Assembly: GCF_900963305.1 (NCBI RefSeq)
Contig: NC_042531.1
Coordinates: 2,107,872 to 2,171,871, forward strand
Direction of reading: 5' to 3'
Length of the DNA stretch: 64,000 bases
DNA from: Echeneis naucrates
Lineage: Eukaryota > Chordata > Actinopteri > Carangiformes > Echeneidae
Positions 1-11,507 of the stretch are shown piece by piece; position 1 is the first letter of the stretch, and every line of letters begins with the position of its first letter. The translations under genes and the position numbers were made by a program. The notes under the pieces are model-generated. The model worked only from the letters and a program-made list of their open reading frames with translations. It did no database searches and was not told where the DNA came from.

Positions 1-1035
1 AACAGCATTGGTGAAAAAGTACAGCCCTGGCGGAGGCCGACCGCCACCGGAAACAAGTCTGACTTATTACCGAGAACTCAGACACAGCTCTCGTTTTGGG
101 AATACAGGGATTGGATGGCCCGCCCTCAGAAGAGACCCCCTCACCCCATACTCCCACAACATCTTCAGGGGAACCTGCTCGTACGCCTTCTCCAGGTCTA
201 CAAAACACATGTAGACTGGATGGGCATACTTCCAGGCCCCCTCCGGGATACATGCAAGAGTAAAGATCTGGTATGCTGTTCCACGACCAGGACGGAATCC
301 GCATTGTTCCTCTTCAATCTGATGTTCGACAATCGGCCAGACCCTCCTTTCCAGCACCTTGGAGTAGACTTTCCCAGGGAGGCTGAAGAGTGTGATGCCC
401 TGGTAATTGGCACACATCCTCTGGTCCCCCTTTTTAAACAAGGGAACCACCACCCCGGTCTGCCACTCTTTTGGCACTGCCCCAGACTTCCACGCAATGT
501 TGAACGACGACAGCCCCTCAACACCCAGAGCCTTCAGCATTTTCGGATGGATCTTATCAATTCCCGGGGCTTTGCCACTGTGGAGTTGTTCAACTACCTC
601 AGTGACCTCCTCGCGGGAGATCGACACTGATCCTCCATTATCCTCCAGCTCTGCCTCCACCCCAGAGGACATACAAGTTGGATTCAGGAGTTCCTCGAAG
701 TGCTCTTTCCACCGTCCGACTCCCTCCTCAGTCGAGGTCAACAGTGACCCAAACTTACCATGAATGGCTTGGATGGTCCCCCGTGATCCACTCCTGAAAT
801 GCCGAGCGGTTGTCCAGAAACACCTTGGTGCCTCCTCCAGGCATGGTCACGATTTTCTTTCCTCACTGTTTCATGGGGTCTTTTTGAACCACTGTTTGTC
901 TGGCCCCTCATCTGGTACCAATTTGCCCTCGGAGACCCTACTAGGGGCACTTGGCTCCAGACAACAGAGATCCCAGTTTCATTGTGGCACAAAAAACCTC
1001 CCCACAATGATAAGGTGATGGATCTCTGGGGAGAA
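1..1035 (-). mobile_element. Rex3 (RTE-clade) LINE, partial copy 1
   Basis: Minus-strand non-LTR reverse transcriptase, cut by the window edge. Readable motifs include FRPGRGT, the fingers/palm stretch GKAPGIDKIHPKMLKALG and MCFVDLEKAYEQVP. The stretch near 447-466 reads, on the minus strand, as the known Rex3 PCR primer site (TGGCAGACNGGGGTGGTGGT), and the region near 10-29 resembles the partner primer, so I assign Rex3 from memory of those primers. The endonuclease part is missing: RT sequence near 830 jumps directly to the element's 5-prime region (about 840-1035). The right edge abuts the TAAR coding sequence at CCCTGCGT, the target-site duplication seen in the two complete insertions downstream. 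Confidence 0.85.
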
Positions 1036-1610
1036 CCCTGCGTTACTCTGACAAAGTGACTGTAAGAGCAGTCGTGGTCTGTTCTGGTCTGTGTTGGGTC
1101 TGCTCTCTGCTGTACAACAGCGTTGTAATGAAGGAGAACATCACACAGCCAGGCCGGTACAACTCCTGCTCCGGAGAGTATGTGATTGTCATCAACAACA
1201 TCGCAGGAGTCATCGATGTCATTTTGACCTTCATCGGTCCGGTGTCCGTCATCATTGTCCTGTATCTGAGAGTGTTTGTGGTGGCCGTCTCTCAAGCTCG
1301 AGCCATGCGCTCTCAACGTTCAGGGACTTTTCTGGCTAAGAAGTCTGAGCTGAAAGCAGCCAAGACTCTCGGTGTTGTCGTGGTTGTGTTTCTGATGTGT
1401 CTTTGTCCATATTACTGCTTCAGTCTTACAAGCCAGAGCACCTCGTTTAGCGTCACCACCATCCCCTTAGAGAGCTGGTTGTTTTACTTTAACTCCTGTC
1501 TGAACCCCATCATTTATGCTTTCTGTTATCCCTGGTTTATGAAATCTGTCAAACTCATTGTCACATTGAAGATACTGAGGTCGGACTCCAGTGAGACCAG
1601 AATACTGTAG
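1036..1610 (+). pseudogene. TAAR pseudogene, 3-prime half after Rex3 insertion (A1)
   Basis: In-frame remainder of a subfamily A TAAR, from just after the DRY/CDPLR segment to the normal stop. It covers TM4 to the C-terminus, including Asp5.42 in the GVIDVILTFIGP segment, NSCLNPIIYAF and the tail ending TRIL. The 5-prime half is separated by the Rex3 LINE and lies outside the window. Sequence is nearly identical to the intact gene at 5547-6646, so inactivation is recent or gene conversion has kept it similar. Polyadenylation-like AATAAA motifs follow near 1773-1800. Confidence 0.88.
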
Positions 1611-2075
1611 AGAGAGATGTTTACTAATTCAAAAGTCTGAACGCATGTTAAATATGTTCTGCAGCAGCTTCAAGTCTGCCAAAAATGATGTGATGACATG
1701 TTATATTATTATAACTGCTTTAAGTTCAACAGTCAGTGTCTGCTCATGCAGCAGCCTCCACAGAAACACATATAATAAACATTTATTTTTGCTTACAATA
1801 AAATATTGTTGTATGATATGATAGTTGAACACAATTTGTCATAAACATAACTTTGTTGTTGTGTACTGCTGATAAATTGTTATTTAATGTCTCTGTAAAG
1901 TTATTGTCTGATCAAACTTATCTTTGAACTCATGACGTAATGTTAAATAACAGAGTGCACTCATTACTCCCATTGAGTGTTATTAAATCAGAAAACTAAA
2001 CAGAGTTCACTTTCTCCGCAGCACAAACACAAACACATGTTGTTACAGCACCTGCGGCCTCTGGACGCTGAACAC

Positions 2076-3706
2076 AGGGGTATTCCACAAAGCGGGTTAT
2101 GTGAAAACTTTGAGTATGTTCACCCTGAGATGAGAGAACCTCGTTCAATATAACCTGCTCACTCGCAGGTTTTCTTTCACAAACCCAGAGTTTCTACCTG
2201 TCTCCTCCCACACAAAGACAGCTGTTGGACATGGATTGCCCATTCATTCCCAATCTGATTGCTATCGAAGGCCAAGTAATTCGAAATGCTTTACCTGGCG
2301 AGAGATTAGATGTCCTGGCGTTTCCAGAGGAGTATCTGTCATTTATCTCAATAACATTCTCGGCCATACGTCACCAAACTCACACACTGTGGAGGTGCGC
2401 TCACATCACAGCAAATGTTATGCGTGGCGCTAAGTTCTTTTTTCTTTTTGTTTTATTTTTGCAAAAGGTAATTTTCTTGACAACATCAGTGATGCAGAGC
2501 ACTTTGGAAAGGCAACAGTGTGTAGAGCTGTGAGAAAAGTAACTCTTGCACTGAAACGGCTGTTCCCAATGTTGGGAGTGTTCCCGGGACACAAACCTGT
2601 AAGAAACGTCAAAGAGGAATTCAACAGGATTTAGAAATTATATTCTATTATTTTAAATTAAATACATTCTGCTGCTCTCCCTGTGGCAGCAGACAGCGTT
2701 TCTTCATCATCATCCTCCTCCTGTGATGTTTCAGAATACGTCAAACAGCCATCTGAGGCCAGATCTGAGTCTGGAATACTTACAGCTGTGCCAGGTGTTC
2801 AATAGTTTCAGTCGTGGGCTGAGCAACGCAGATGACAACATCCACAAATGTTGGGGGGGCAGAGATGTATAACAATAAGTGTTAGAAATATAAGTTTTAT
2901 TTTTTAAAAGACACAAGTGTGTACTTACATCTGATGTAAGTACTTGTGTCCTGGGGGTTGACCCTGGGTGACCTCAGCTCCTCAGCCTCTGTCAGAGGTA
3001 GCGGTGGCGGCTCTGCCTCCTTTCTGTTGGCTCAGCAGAATTCAAATGTTAATCTTTTTTTTTTTAAATTAGTACATTTTATTTCGTTTGTGTACACATT
3101 GTCACTTTTTGAATGACTTCAATAAAAATGGGTAAACATAGTATGATGTGTTCATCTACTCAGTGGGCTATTAAATGAGAAGAGTTAAAACGTTTTGTTA
3201 GGGGTTTAAATTAATATTTACTTTGTTTAATAGGTTAAGTCCATAAAAAAAAAAAACAAATCAAAATCAAAGTGAGGTAAGATCAGAGCCCAGCAAAAAA
3301 TATCCTTTACCTTGTTGAATGATGTTTTGATATTTCCCTTCTCTCCTGGTGGACTGCACCTAAATGATGACCTGATTTTATTCCCATTTGTATTTAGAAC
3401 TGTAAGCTACGGTGTTTTACAGTTAAATGTAAAATCAATGGACGAGTCCATCCAAACTTACGCGTTGACTCGGGTAGTAATTTCTTCTCCTGCTGCAGCG
3501 GTGTTACATTTACGGTGAAACATGTTCATCCTCTCCATCGGCCTCAATTCAGACCTCCACCTCCACCAGGGTGAAATAACTGGATCTTTTTTTTTTTCTG
3601 TTGTCACGGTGACTCCATTGATGATGGATTTTGAAAGAGGTTGTGCACGCACGCAACTCAGATCAGCTGTTCTGGAACCGGATACTCAGTTTGTTGAGCA
3701 CCTCTC
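2076..3706 (+). mobile_element. PIF/Harbinger transposon remnant (HARBI1-like), copy 1
   Basis: Plus-strand reading frames near 2230-2640 resemble the N-terminal half of fish HARBI1-type transposase: SVIYLNNILG, then GNFLDNISDAEHFGKATVC, AVRKVTLALKRLF and GHKPVRNVKEEF, split over more than one frame. The left edge begins GGGGTATTCCACAAAGCGGG, a terminal sequence I associate with fish Harbinger elements. The edges were placed by comparison with the unfilled site after the gene at 5547 (near 7105-7125), where the two flanks are contiguous. No catalytic DDE half and no clear right terminal repeat are visible, so it is a dead remnant. A near-identical copy lies about 17.62 kb downstream. Confidence 0.7.
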
Positions 3707-5210
3707 ATGTCGGAGTGTCGGCCAGTTATCTGCAGCTGATAACTGTGCACGAAAAGCAGCTCACCTTGAATGTCCGCACTCACGTATCCCATGGAAACGT
3801 ACAGTGACGACACAGAGCGCGAAGAGCCGCCAGGATCTCTCCCCTTCACCTCGACTGTCCGACTCCCGAACTAACGGGACAGTCTGAGCTACAAAGTCCG
3901 TGAAACGTTTTGCTTTGAGCGGACGGCAACTTGTAACTCGTTTCATATTAACGTTAGCAACACGCAGCTAGCGAACGGCGCTATGCTAACAAGGCTAATC
4001 GCTAGCCACGATTAGCTACGAAATTTATTTAGAATTAAAACGGGCAGTTCAAGTTTAAACATCATCACACAGAACACACGTTTACCTCTCATACATCCAA
4101 TGGAACAACTAGCCGTCGATCCCAACGTTAGTCACCGACCGGCCACAGCTCCGGTTGGGCCCCGGGTCCCGGTCCATCACTTTCGGATTGAGTATTAGCT
4201 TCAGACTCGACAGTCGGTAAGTTTTCTTTTCCTGGCGCGTTAAATTTGGGGAAACTTTGAGCCGCCTGACGAGCTTCAGGTCACGACCTCCTTTTTTTTT
4301 ATGTTGATGACCATATTAGGCATCGAGCCGCTCAGGTGACGGTAACTATGGCGACCGGCAGCTGCTTCTGTAACGTTAGTCTTTGTAATTCCGTTTGGTC
4401 ATAAAAACTTTAGAAAAGACTGCAGAGTCTGAGCTACCAAAAATAAGGACGATGGATGGATCAACTTCTTCAGGTTTTATCAGGCACCTGAAAATTCACC
4501 CGGATCGGTAACTTAGTTAAGTCACATAAATCATATGGACGGTTAGCAAACATGTTTAGCTTAGCATCAGCTATGTAACGTTAACTTAGTTTGCTACCAG
4601 CTTTCTAACTGGGTATTTGAAAAGATGAGTAAGTGTTAGTTTGCTTGTCACAGTTGTTTGCACTGAGTGACGTAGACATAAGTTTTAACAGAAAACTCCG
4701 GTTACAGGCTTATTGTTGGCCACGTAACGGAAAGTTACAGGTTTACCAGGTTACCATTACACTGGATGATAGATGACAGAACGTTCATTACGTAAAGAGG
4801 AGACATGAGACTTGACTTGGACTTGCAAAAAAGACTTGTTGTTTTTATAAATGAAGGAATTGGAATCTTTAAAATCCTGACGTGTCCCGACTCCAGTCAC
4901 AGCAGCTTATCTCAGTCTGTCCTCAAGCATTCAGGTGTTTTCCCTCAGGTGACGTCTTCGGTCTAAGTCCCGCCCCTTTACCTCAACAGATTAAGATTGG
5001 CTAAATATTAAGGAAGTAATGGCAATCAAAGAAAAGCCAACAATGACTGACATTCTGCATTAGAACAAGATAGGCTGTAAACTTAGCAAAAAGTCAATCA
5101 AGTACCCGCTAAATAAACCATGCCCATTAATGAACTGGCATTAAATAGCGCTTTTAAAGTTGTACACATTTATTTATTGTAAACCACAATGAAATTAACT
5201 TAAGCATATT
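3707..5210. other. Intergenic, CpG-rich segment with a possible foreign first exon
   Basis: No TAAR coding sequence. The first part (about 3700-4220) is rich in CpG and GTTAGC/GCTAGC words, as in fish housekeeping promoters, and ends in a good splice donor (CAGTCG|GTAAGT near 4213-4224). About 230 bp on, a short frame at 4451-4510 reads GSTSSGFIRHLKIHP, resembling the end of a BED zinc finger of hAT-type proteins, but it stops at once. The remainder is AT-rich with nothing recognisable. The segment is repeated at about 21330-22835. Confidence 0.4.
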
Positions 5211-5352
5211 TATAGAATGTGATGCAATCTTATTTATCTTATGAACTGATAGTCCATAGCTCACAGTATTCACTGGGCTACATGCAGATGTTATCAACAA
5301 TAATGCCACCCCACAAAGCCCTGATAAAACTTACAGATCATTTTAAAAATGA

Positions 5353-5360
5353 TGACGTCA
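5353..5360. promoter_or_regulatory. CRE palindrome, -194 from the ATG of gene A2
   Basis: Full palindromic cAMP-response element TGACGTCA within GATGACGTCAACAAGG. The same word occurs at -194 in three further subfamily A genes. A regulatory role is inferred from conservation of sequence and spacing. Confidence 0.55.
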
Positions 5361-5474
5361 ACAAGGCCGATAGTTGGGGCGTTCCCTCCTTAAACTTCTG
5401 TATTCCTGTTGTAAAGGAAGGAGGAGGGACTTCAGCTGAGACACAACAGGAACCAGTGGCTGACGTGGAGCAAA

Positions 5475-5489
5475 GAGATAAATCAGCTG
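5475..5489 (+). promoter_or_regulatory. Shared core-promoter motif with TATA-like box and E-box
   Basis: GAGATAAATCAGCTG, 72 bp before the ATG of gene A2, combines a TATA-like ATAAAT with the E-box CAGCTG. It recurs identically at 12164-12178 (gene A4) and 29900-29914 (gene C1, otherwise diverged upstream), and as GAAATAAATTAGCTG at 61428-61442 (gene E3). Its place 66-79 bp upstream of each ATG suggests a core promoter. This is an inference. Confidence 0.45.
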
Positions 5490-5546
5490 GATGTGTGAGA
5501 GGTTTGGTCAGAAATCTGGAGGAGCTCCAGCAGCTTCTCCTCTCTG

Positions 5547-6646
5547 ATGATGGAGAGCCTGGAGGAGACTGAACTCTGCTTTCCACAGCTCCTCAACTCC
5601 TCCTGCAGGAAGCCGAAGCGCTCGGAGACCGAGGCCGTGCTCGTCTACATCCTGCTGTCGTCCATCTCCGTGCTCACCGCAGCTCTCAACCTGCTGGTCA
5701 TCATCTCCATCTCACACTTCAAGTAGTTGACACATTTCCTCTTTTTCAGCAAAATATGTCATTGATTTATGATTTCAGATGATGTTTATGTGTGATTATA
5801 AATGTCACATATTGTAACAACAATAGTGTGATGTTCCTCCTTTAATCCAGGCAGCTGCAGACCCCCACCAACCTCCTCCTCTTGTCTCTGGCAGTCTCAG
5901 ATTTCTTTGTGGGCCTCGTCATGTGCTTTCAGATCCTCCTCTCAGACGGCTGTTGGATCCTCAGTGACTGCACTTGTACTCTGTATGGTGTTTTGGACTA
6001 CACCATCACCTCGGCCTCAGTGGGAACTATGGTCCTCATATCTGTCGACCGCTACGTGGCCATTTGTGACCCCCTGCGTTACTCTGACAAAGTGACTGTA
6101 AGAGGAGTCGTGGTCTGTTCTGGTCTGTGTTGGGTCTGCTCTCTGCTGTACAACAGTGTTGTAATGAAGGAGAACATCACACAGCCAGGCCGGTACAACT
6201 CCTGCTCCGGAGAGTGTGTGATTGTCATCAACTACATCGCAGGAGTCATCGATGTCATGTTGACCTTCATCGGTCCGGTGTCCGTCATCATTGTCCTGTA
6301 TCTGAGAGTGTTTGTGGTGGCCGTCTCTCAAGCTCGAGCCATGCGCTCTCAACGTTCAGGGACTTTTCTGGCTAAGAGGTCTGAGCTGAAAGCAGCCAAG
6401 ACTCTCGGTGTTGTCGTGGTTGTGTTTCTGATGTGTCTTTGTCCATATTGCTGCTCCAGTCTTACGAGCCAGAGCAACTCGTTTAGCGCCACCACCTTCC
6501 CCTTAGAGAGCTGGTTGTTTTACTTTAACTCCTGTCTGAACCCCATCATTTATGCTTTCTGTTATCCCTGGTTTATGAAATCTGTCAAACTCATTGTCAC
6601 ATTGAAGATACTGAGGTCGGACTCCAGTGAGACCAGAATACTGTAG
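5547..6646 (+). CDS. Trace amine-associated receptor, subfamily A (A2)
   Basis: Olfactory amine GPCR of the plasma membrane, presumed to signal through an olfactory Gs-type protein. Exon 1 is 5547-5722 and exon 2 is 5851-6646, with a 128-bp GT-AG intron; the spliced product is 323 aa. Residues: N-glycosylation site NSS near 17-19, TM1 about 31-56, Asp2.50 at 76, Asp3.32 at 108, DRY at 125-127, ECL2 CSGEC at 177-181, Asp5.42 at 193, NPxxY at 289-293, then YPWF. Both ligand-pocket aspartates are present, the arrangement linked to diamine recognition in fish TAAR13-type receptors. The TM6 toggle tryptophan (6.48) is Leu255. The start is the first of two adjacent ATGs; the second (5550) is equally possible. 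Two AATAAA-like signals lie near 6810-6840. Confidence 0.93.
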
Positions 6647-6649
6647 AGA

Positions 6650-7740
6650 GAGATGTTTACTAATTCAAAAGTCTGAACGCATGTTAAATATGTTCTGCAG
6701 CAGCTTCAAGTCTGCCAAAAATGATGTGATGACATGTTATATTATTATAACTGCTTTAAGTTCAACAGTCAGTGTCTGCTCATGCAGCAGCCTTCACAGA
6801 AACACATATAATAAACATTTATTTTTGCTTATAATAAAAGATTGTTGTATGATATAACAGTTGAACACAATTTGTCATAAACATCATAACTTTGCTGTTG
6901 TGTACTGCCGATAAATTGTCATTTAATGTCTCTGTAAAGTTCTTGTCTGATCAAACTAGGTGGAGCTCATTACGTAATGTTGATTATTAATAGACTGCAC
7001 TGATTACTCCCTTTGTGTGTTATTAAATCAGAAAACTAAACAGAGTTCACTTTCTCCGCAGCACAAACACAAACACATGTTGTTGCAGCACCCGCGGCCT
7101 CTGGACGCTGAACAGGTCTGAGTGTCGGCCAATTATCTGCAGCTGATAACTGTGTATCTCTGTGGACGAGAAGGTTTTCACACCTCCTCAGTGCAATCAA
7201 AGCCGTTAAGGAAAGAAGACAACATGACGCGTTGTCTTCGTATCAAAACACAAAGTTATCACTGTCATTGCATAAGCCACCGAAGTAAATAGAAACAATT
7301 TTGTTGACCTCTTGAACTTTCTGATGTAACCTCAGATCATGAAAACTGAGCTGCTTTTCATCCAAATCACAAAAAGCACAAAAGAGTCGATGTTTTGTTG
7401 TTTGTGACAGTTCAAAAGTCCAATCAGACAGTAAAATAATGTCTTTGATAATTATAATTTTTTTATATCACCAAGGAACTGAGCTGAGAAATTTAACTGC
7501 TGGGTCGTTAAAGTTCAATTTTCAATATATAACCAGCAAAAACCAGATTTTTTTCCGATCGTAATAAGGAAACTTTTGTGATTGAGATTTTAATATTTTA
7601 AAATGACCAATGTGACTGCAGATTCTTAAAAAACATGAATGTTGCTCAAGAGGCCAAAAGTTCAGAGTAAACAGTGAACATTTTATTTATAGCTGACAAC
7701 ATCGGCGTCATCACCTTCAAGTGTTTGTTACTTAACTTTA
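6650..7740. other. 3-prime UTR and spacer shared by subfamily A units
   Basis: The first 450 bp are the conserved subfamily A 3-prime flank (AATAAA motifs, then a poly-purine/CACA stretch). From about 7120 an AT-rich spacer follows that is repeated at about 13720-13960 and 24740-25365. I see no coding region in it. Confidence 0.6.
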
Positions 7741-7749
7741 CTGACTTTA

Positions 7750-7905
7750 TCTTTTCAACTCCTGCAGGAGACGGAAGCTGTTTCACTTTCAGCCCGTGTT
7801 GATTTACGTTCTGCTGTCGTCCATCTCCTTACTCACTGTGTCTCTGAGCCTGCTGCTCATCATCTCTATTTACCACGTCAAGCACCAAACATCCCTTCAG
7901 TCATT
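7750..7905 (+). pseudogene. TAAR exon 1 remnant (TM1) of a diverged paralogue
   Basis: Reads CNS-like N-terminal codons, then LIYVLLSSISLLTVSLSLLL and IISIYHVK, matching TAAR TM1. A frameshift lies in the N-terminal part, and the conserved Asn1.50 has become Ser. It belongs to a second, decayed TAAR lineage whose pieces recur between subfamily A genes (13965-14110 is the sister copy). Confidence 0.7.
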
Positions 7906-7929
7906 AATCAAAGTGTGAGATAGTGATGA

Positions 7930-8016
7930 AAAGCCTGGACTTGTTGACTTCACTTTGACCTTCATTGTTCCCGTCTCCATTATTGTCACTCTGTATGTCA
8001 GAGTATTTGTAGATGT
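7930..8016 (+). pseudogene. TAAR TM5 remnant of the diverged paralogue
   Basis: Reads DFTLTFIVPVSIIVTLYVRVFVD, an unmistakable TAAR TM5 with Pro5.50, here fused about 65 bp upstream of a subfamily A CRE motif. Sister copies at 11880-11985, 14255-14345 and 17785-17877 sit in the same place before other promoters. Confidence 0.7.
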
Positions 8017-8249
8017 TATCAACAATAATGCCACCCCACAAAGCGCTGATAAAACTTACAGATCATTTTAAAAATGATGACGTCAACAAGGCCGATAGTT
8101 GGGGCCTTCCCTCCTTAAACTTCTGTATTCCTGTTGTAAAGGAAGGAGGAGGGATTTCAGCTGAGACAGCAAAATATTGGATTGATTTATGATTTCAGAT
8201 GATGTTAACCTGATAACGACAATAGTGTGATGTTCCTCCTTTAATCCAG

Positions 8250-11200
8250 GCAGCTGCAGACCCACCAACCTCCTCCTCTTGTCTCTGGCAGTCTCAGATT
8301 TCTTTTTGGGCCTCCTCATGTGCTTTCAGATCCTCCTCTCAGACAGCTGCTGGATCCTCAGTGACTGCACTTGCACTCTGTCTGTTCTTTTGGACTACAT
8401 CATCACCTCGGCCTCAGTGGGAACTATGGTCCTCATATCTGTTGACCGCTACGTGGCCATTTGTGACCCCCTGCGTCATCATCATCTTCATCCTCTTATC
8501 TGGGCCAGTGTGGAGTTATAATCTCCCCACCTGGTCCTCGTTCTTCTCCGTGGCCTCCTCCAGCTGGACATGCGAGGAACGCCTCTCTTGGGAGGATGGC
8601 TGAGCTTCTCACCCTATCTCTAAGGGAGAATCCAGCCGATATCATTCTTTCAGTCATGATCCATCGCTCATGACCATAGGTGAGGGCAGGAACAAAAACT
8701 GAACAGGAGATAGGGAGCTTTGCCTTCTGGCTCAGCTCCCTTTTTGTTCCAATCGTGCGGTAGAGCGAACGCAACACCGTCCCTGCTGCTCCGATTCTCC
8801 AGCCAATCTCATGCTCCATTTTACCCTCACTCATGAACAAGACCCCGAGATAGTTGAACTCCTTCACTTGGGGTAAGGACTCATTCCCTACTTGGAATAC
8901 GCAGTCCACCGGTTTCCTGCTAAGGACCATGGCCTCCGATTTAGAGGTGCTGATCCTCATCCCAGCTGCTTCACACTCGGCTGCACACTTGTCTTGTGAG
9001 CACTGGAGGTCACAGACCGATGGAGCCAATAGGACCACATCATCCACAAAAAGCCAGGATGTAACCCTCTGCTCCCCAAACTGCAGCCCTCCTCCCCCAT
9101 GACTACACCTCGATATCCTGTCCATGAAAATCTCAAACAGCATTGGTGAAAAAGTACAGCCCTGGCGGAGGCCAACCCCCACCGGAAACAAGCCCGCCCT
9201 CAGAAGAGACCCCCTCACCCCATACTCCCACAACATCTCCAGGGGAACCTGCTCGTACGCCTTCTCCAGATCTACAAAACACATGTAGACTGGATGGGCA
9301 TACTCCCAGGCCCCCTCCGGGATACATGCAAGAGTAAAGATCTGGTATGTTGTTCCACGACCAGGACGGAATCCGCATTGTTCCTCTTCAATCTGATGTT
9401 CGACAATCGGCCAGACCCTCCTTTCCAGCACCTTGGAGTAGACTTTCCCAGGGAGGCTGAAGAGTGTGATGCCCTGGTAATTGGCACACATCCTCTGGTC
9501 CCCCTTTTTAAACAAGGGAACCACCACCCCGGTCTGCCACTCTTTTGGCACTGCCCCAGACTTCCACGCAATGTTGAAGAGGCGTGTCAACAACAACAGC
9601 CCCTCAACACCCAGAGCCTTCAGCATTTTCGGATGGATCTTATCAATCCCCGGGGCTTTGCCACTGTGGAGTTGTTCAACTACCTCAGTGACCTCCTCGC
9701 GGGAGATCGACACTGATCCTCCATTATCCTCCAGCTCTGCCTCCACCCCAGAGGACATACAAATTGGATTCAGGAGTTCCTCGAAGTGCTCTTTCCACCG
9801 TCCGACTCCCTCCTCAGTCGAGGTCAACAGTGACCCATTCTTACCATGAATGGCTTGGATGGTCCCCAGTGTTCCCCTCCTGAGATGCCGAGCGGTTTTC
9901 CAGAAACACCTTGGTGCCTCCCAAAAGTCCTTCTCCATGTGTTCTCCGAACTCCTCCCACACCCGCTGCTTTGCCTCCCTCACTGCTGAGGCTGCCGGCC
10001 CCTTCGGGCATGTCTGTACCTTGCAATCGCCTCAGGAGTCTCTTAGGGTTAACGTACCCCGGAAGGCCTCCTTCTTTAGTCGGACGACTTCCCTGACCAC
10101 CGATGTCACCATGTTGTCGAAGGGTTACCACCCCTTGAGGCACCTAAAACCTTGAGGCCACAGCTCCCCGCAGCAGCTTCAGCAATAGAAACTTTGAACA
10201 TCGACCACTCAGGTTCAATGTCCCCAACGTCTACAGGGATGCCAGAAAAGCTCCTCCGGAGGTGGGAGTTGAAGGTCTGTTGGACAGAGGCCTCCTCTAG
10301 ACGTTCCCAGTTCACCTGCACTACACGTTTGAGCTTGCCAGGTCTGTCCTGAATCTTCCCCCGCCACCTAACCCAACACAGTTGACATCTCCACCCCTCT
10401 CTTCACCTGAGTGTCCAACACATGCAGCCTGAGATCAGATGACATGATAACAAAATTGATCATTGACCTTCTGCCTAGGGTGCTCTGGTACCAAGTACAC
10501 TTATGAGCATCCTTAAGCTTGAACATGGTGTTCATTATGGACAGTCCATGGCTAACGCAGAAGTCCAACGACAAACCACCGCTCGGGTCCAGATCAGGAA
10601 GGCCGTTCCTCCCAATCACGCCCCTCCAGGTGTCTCCATCATTGCCCACTTGCGCGTTCAATTCCCCCAACAGGACTATGGAGTCCCTACTGGAACCCCA
10701 TACAAGACATGGTGCATATGCACAAACAACAGTCAGAGCCCCCCCCCTCACAACCCTGAGGCGTAGGGAGGCAATCCTCTCGTTGACCAAGGAAAAATCC
10801 AACGTAGTGGCACTTAGCCGGGGGCTTGTGCTTCACCCCATGAGCAACTCCAGAGAAGAATGGAATCCAACAACTCTCAAGGAATAGAGATCCAGAACCA
10901 AGGCTGTGCGTAGATGTAAGACCCACCAGATCCAGCTGGTAGCGCTCCACCTCCCGCACAAGCTCTGGTTCATTCCCCCCCAGCGAAGTGACATTCCATG
11001 TCCCCAGAGCCAGCTTCTCCTGCCCAGGTCTGGGTCGTCAAGGCCATCTGCCTTCACTGCCACCTAACTGACAGCACACCCGACCCCATCGGTTATCCCT
11101 GCAAGTGGTGGCGCCAAAGGGTGAGGAAAGTGTCACATTCCTTTTTCGGGCCAAGCCCGACAACCAGGCGCTCGCTGACAGGCCCTCCTGCCATGCCTGG

Positions 11201-11507
11201 CTCACGAAGGGGGCTCCAGGCTTCCGCCAGGCATGGTCACAATTTCTTTCCTCGCTGTTTCATGGGGTCTTTTTGAACCACTGTTTGTCTGGCCCCTCAT
11301 CTGGTACCAATTTGCCCTGGGAGACCCTACTAGGGGCACTTGGCTCCGGAAAACATAGCTCCCAGTTTCATTGTGGCACAAAAAACCGCCCCACAATGAT
11401 AAGGTGATGGATCTCCGGGGAGAACCCTGCGTTACTCTGACAAAGTGACTGTGAGAGGAGTCGTGGTCTGTTCTGGTCTGAGTTGGGTCTGCTCTCTGCT
11501 GTACAAC
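8250..11507 (+). pseudogene. TAAR pseudogene split by Rex3, exon 1 lost (A3)
   Basis: A subfamily A promoter with its CRE (8078-8085) is present, but sequence jumps from the promoter (about 8165) straight into the intron, so exon 1 is deleted. Exon 2 starts at 8250 with a 2-bp loss in the CAGACCC(CC)ACC run, runs through TM2-TM3 to CDPLR, and is interrupted at 8476 by a full-length Rex3. After the LINE, coding resumes at 11425 for about 80 bp (TM4), then is replaced by a piece of another TAAR. No function is expected. Confidence 0.87.
8477..11424 (-). mobile_element. Rex3 (RTE-clade) LINE, near full length, copy 2
   Basis: About 2.95 kb on the minus strand, flanked by the 8-bp duplication CCCTGCGT (8469-8476 and 11425-11432). 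The 3-prime end carries a GATGAAGATGATGATG-type tail, typical of RTE elements. From 5-prime to 3-prime it holds an apurinic-type endonuclease region (about 11020-10370; VERYQLDLVGLTSTHSLGSG, and [20 protein letters not shown]), then reverse transcriptase in a 495-codon frame (9983-8496) with the catalytic FVDDVVLLA near 9030-9055 and a C-terminal part with FNYLGVLFMSEG and LTYGHERWIMTERM. The Rex3 R-primer site lies near 9521-9540. Endonuclease and RT are in separate frames, so it is probably inactive. Confidence 0.9.

Noticed and set aside
115-630. Long plus-strand open frame over the Rex3 copy (also 9294-9716 and 15455-16096)
   Set aside because: Antisense shadow of the minus-strand reverse transcriptase; no plus-strand motif and the frame tracks the LINE.
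738-1316. Minus-strand frames across TAAR exon 2 (also near 6017, 16426, 18603, 23639)
   Set aside because: They are the complement of conserved TAAR codons and recur only because the genes are duplicated.
4451-4510. BED zinc-finger exon of a hAT gene
   Set aside because: Only about 15 codons fit, with no preceding Cys pair; kept as a remark in the spacer entry and not called as a gene.
5219-5572. 117-codon plus frame ending in A2 exon 1 (also 17874-18158, 22844-23197)
   Set aside because: It covers the promoter including the CRE and is in a different frame from METLEE-type exon 1; no domain, and its conservation follows the promoter.
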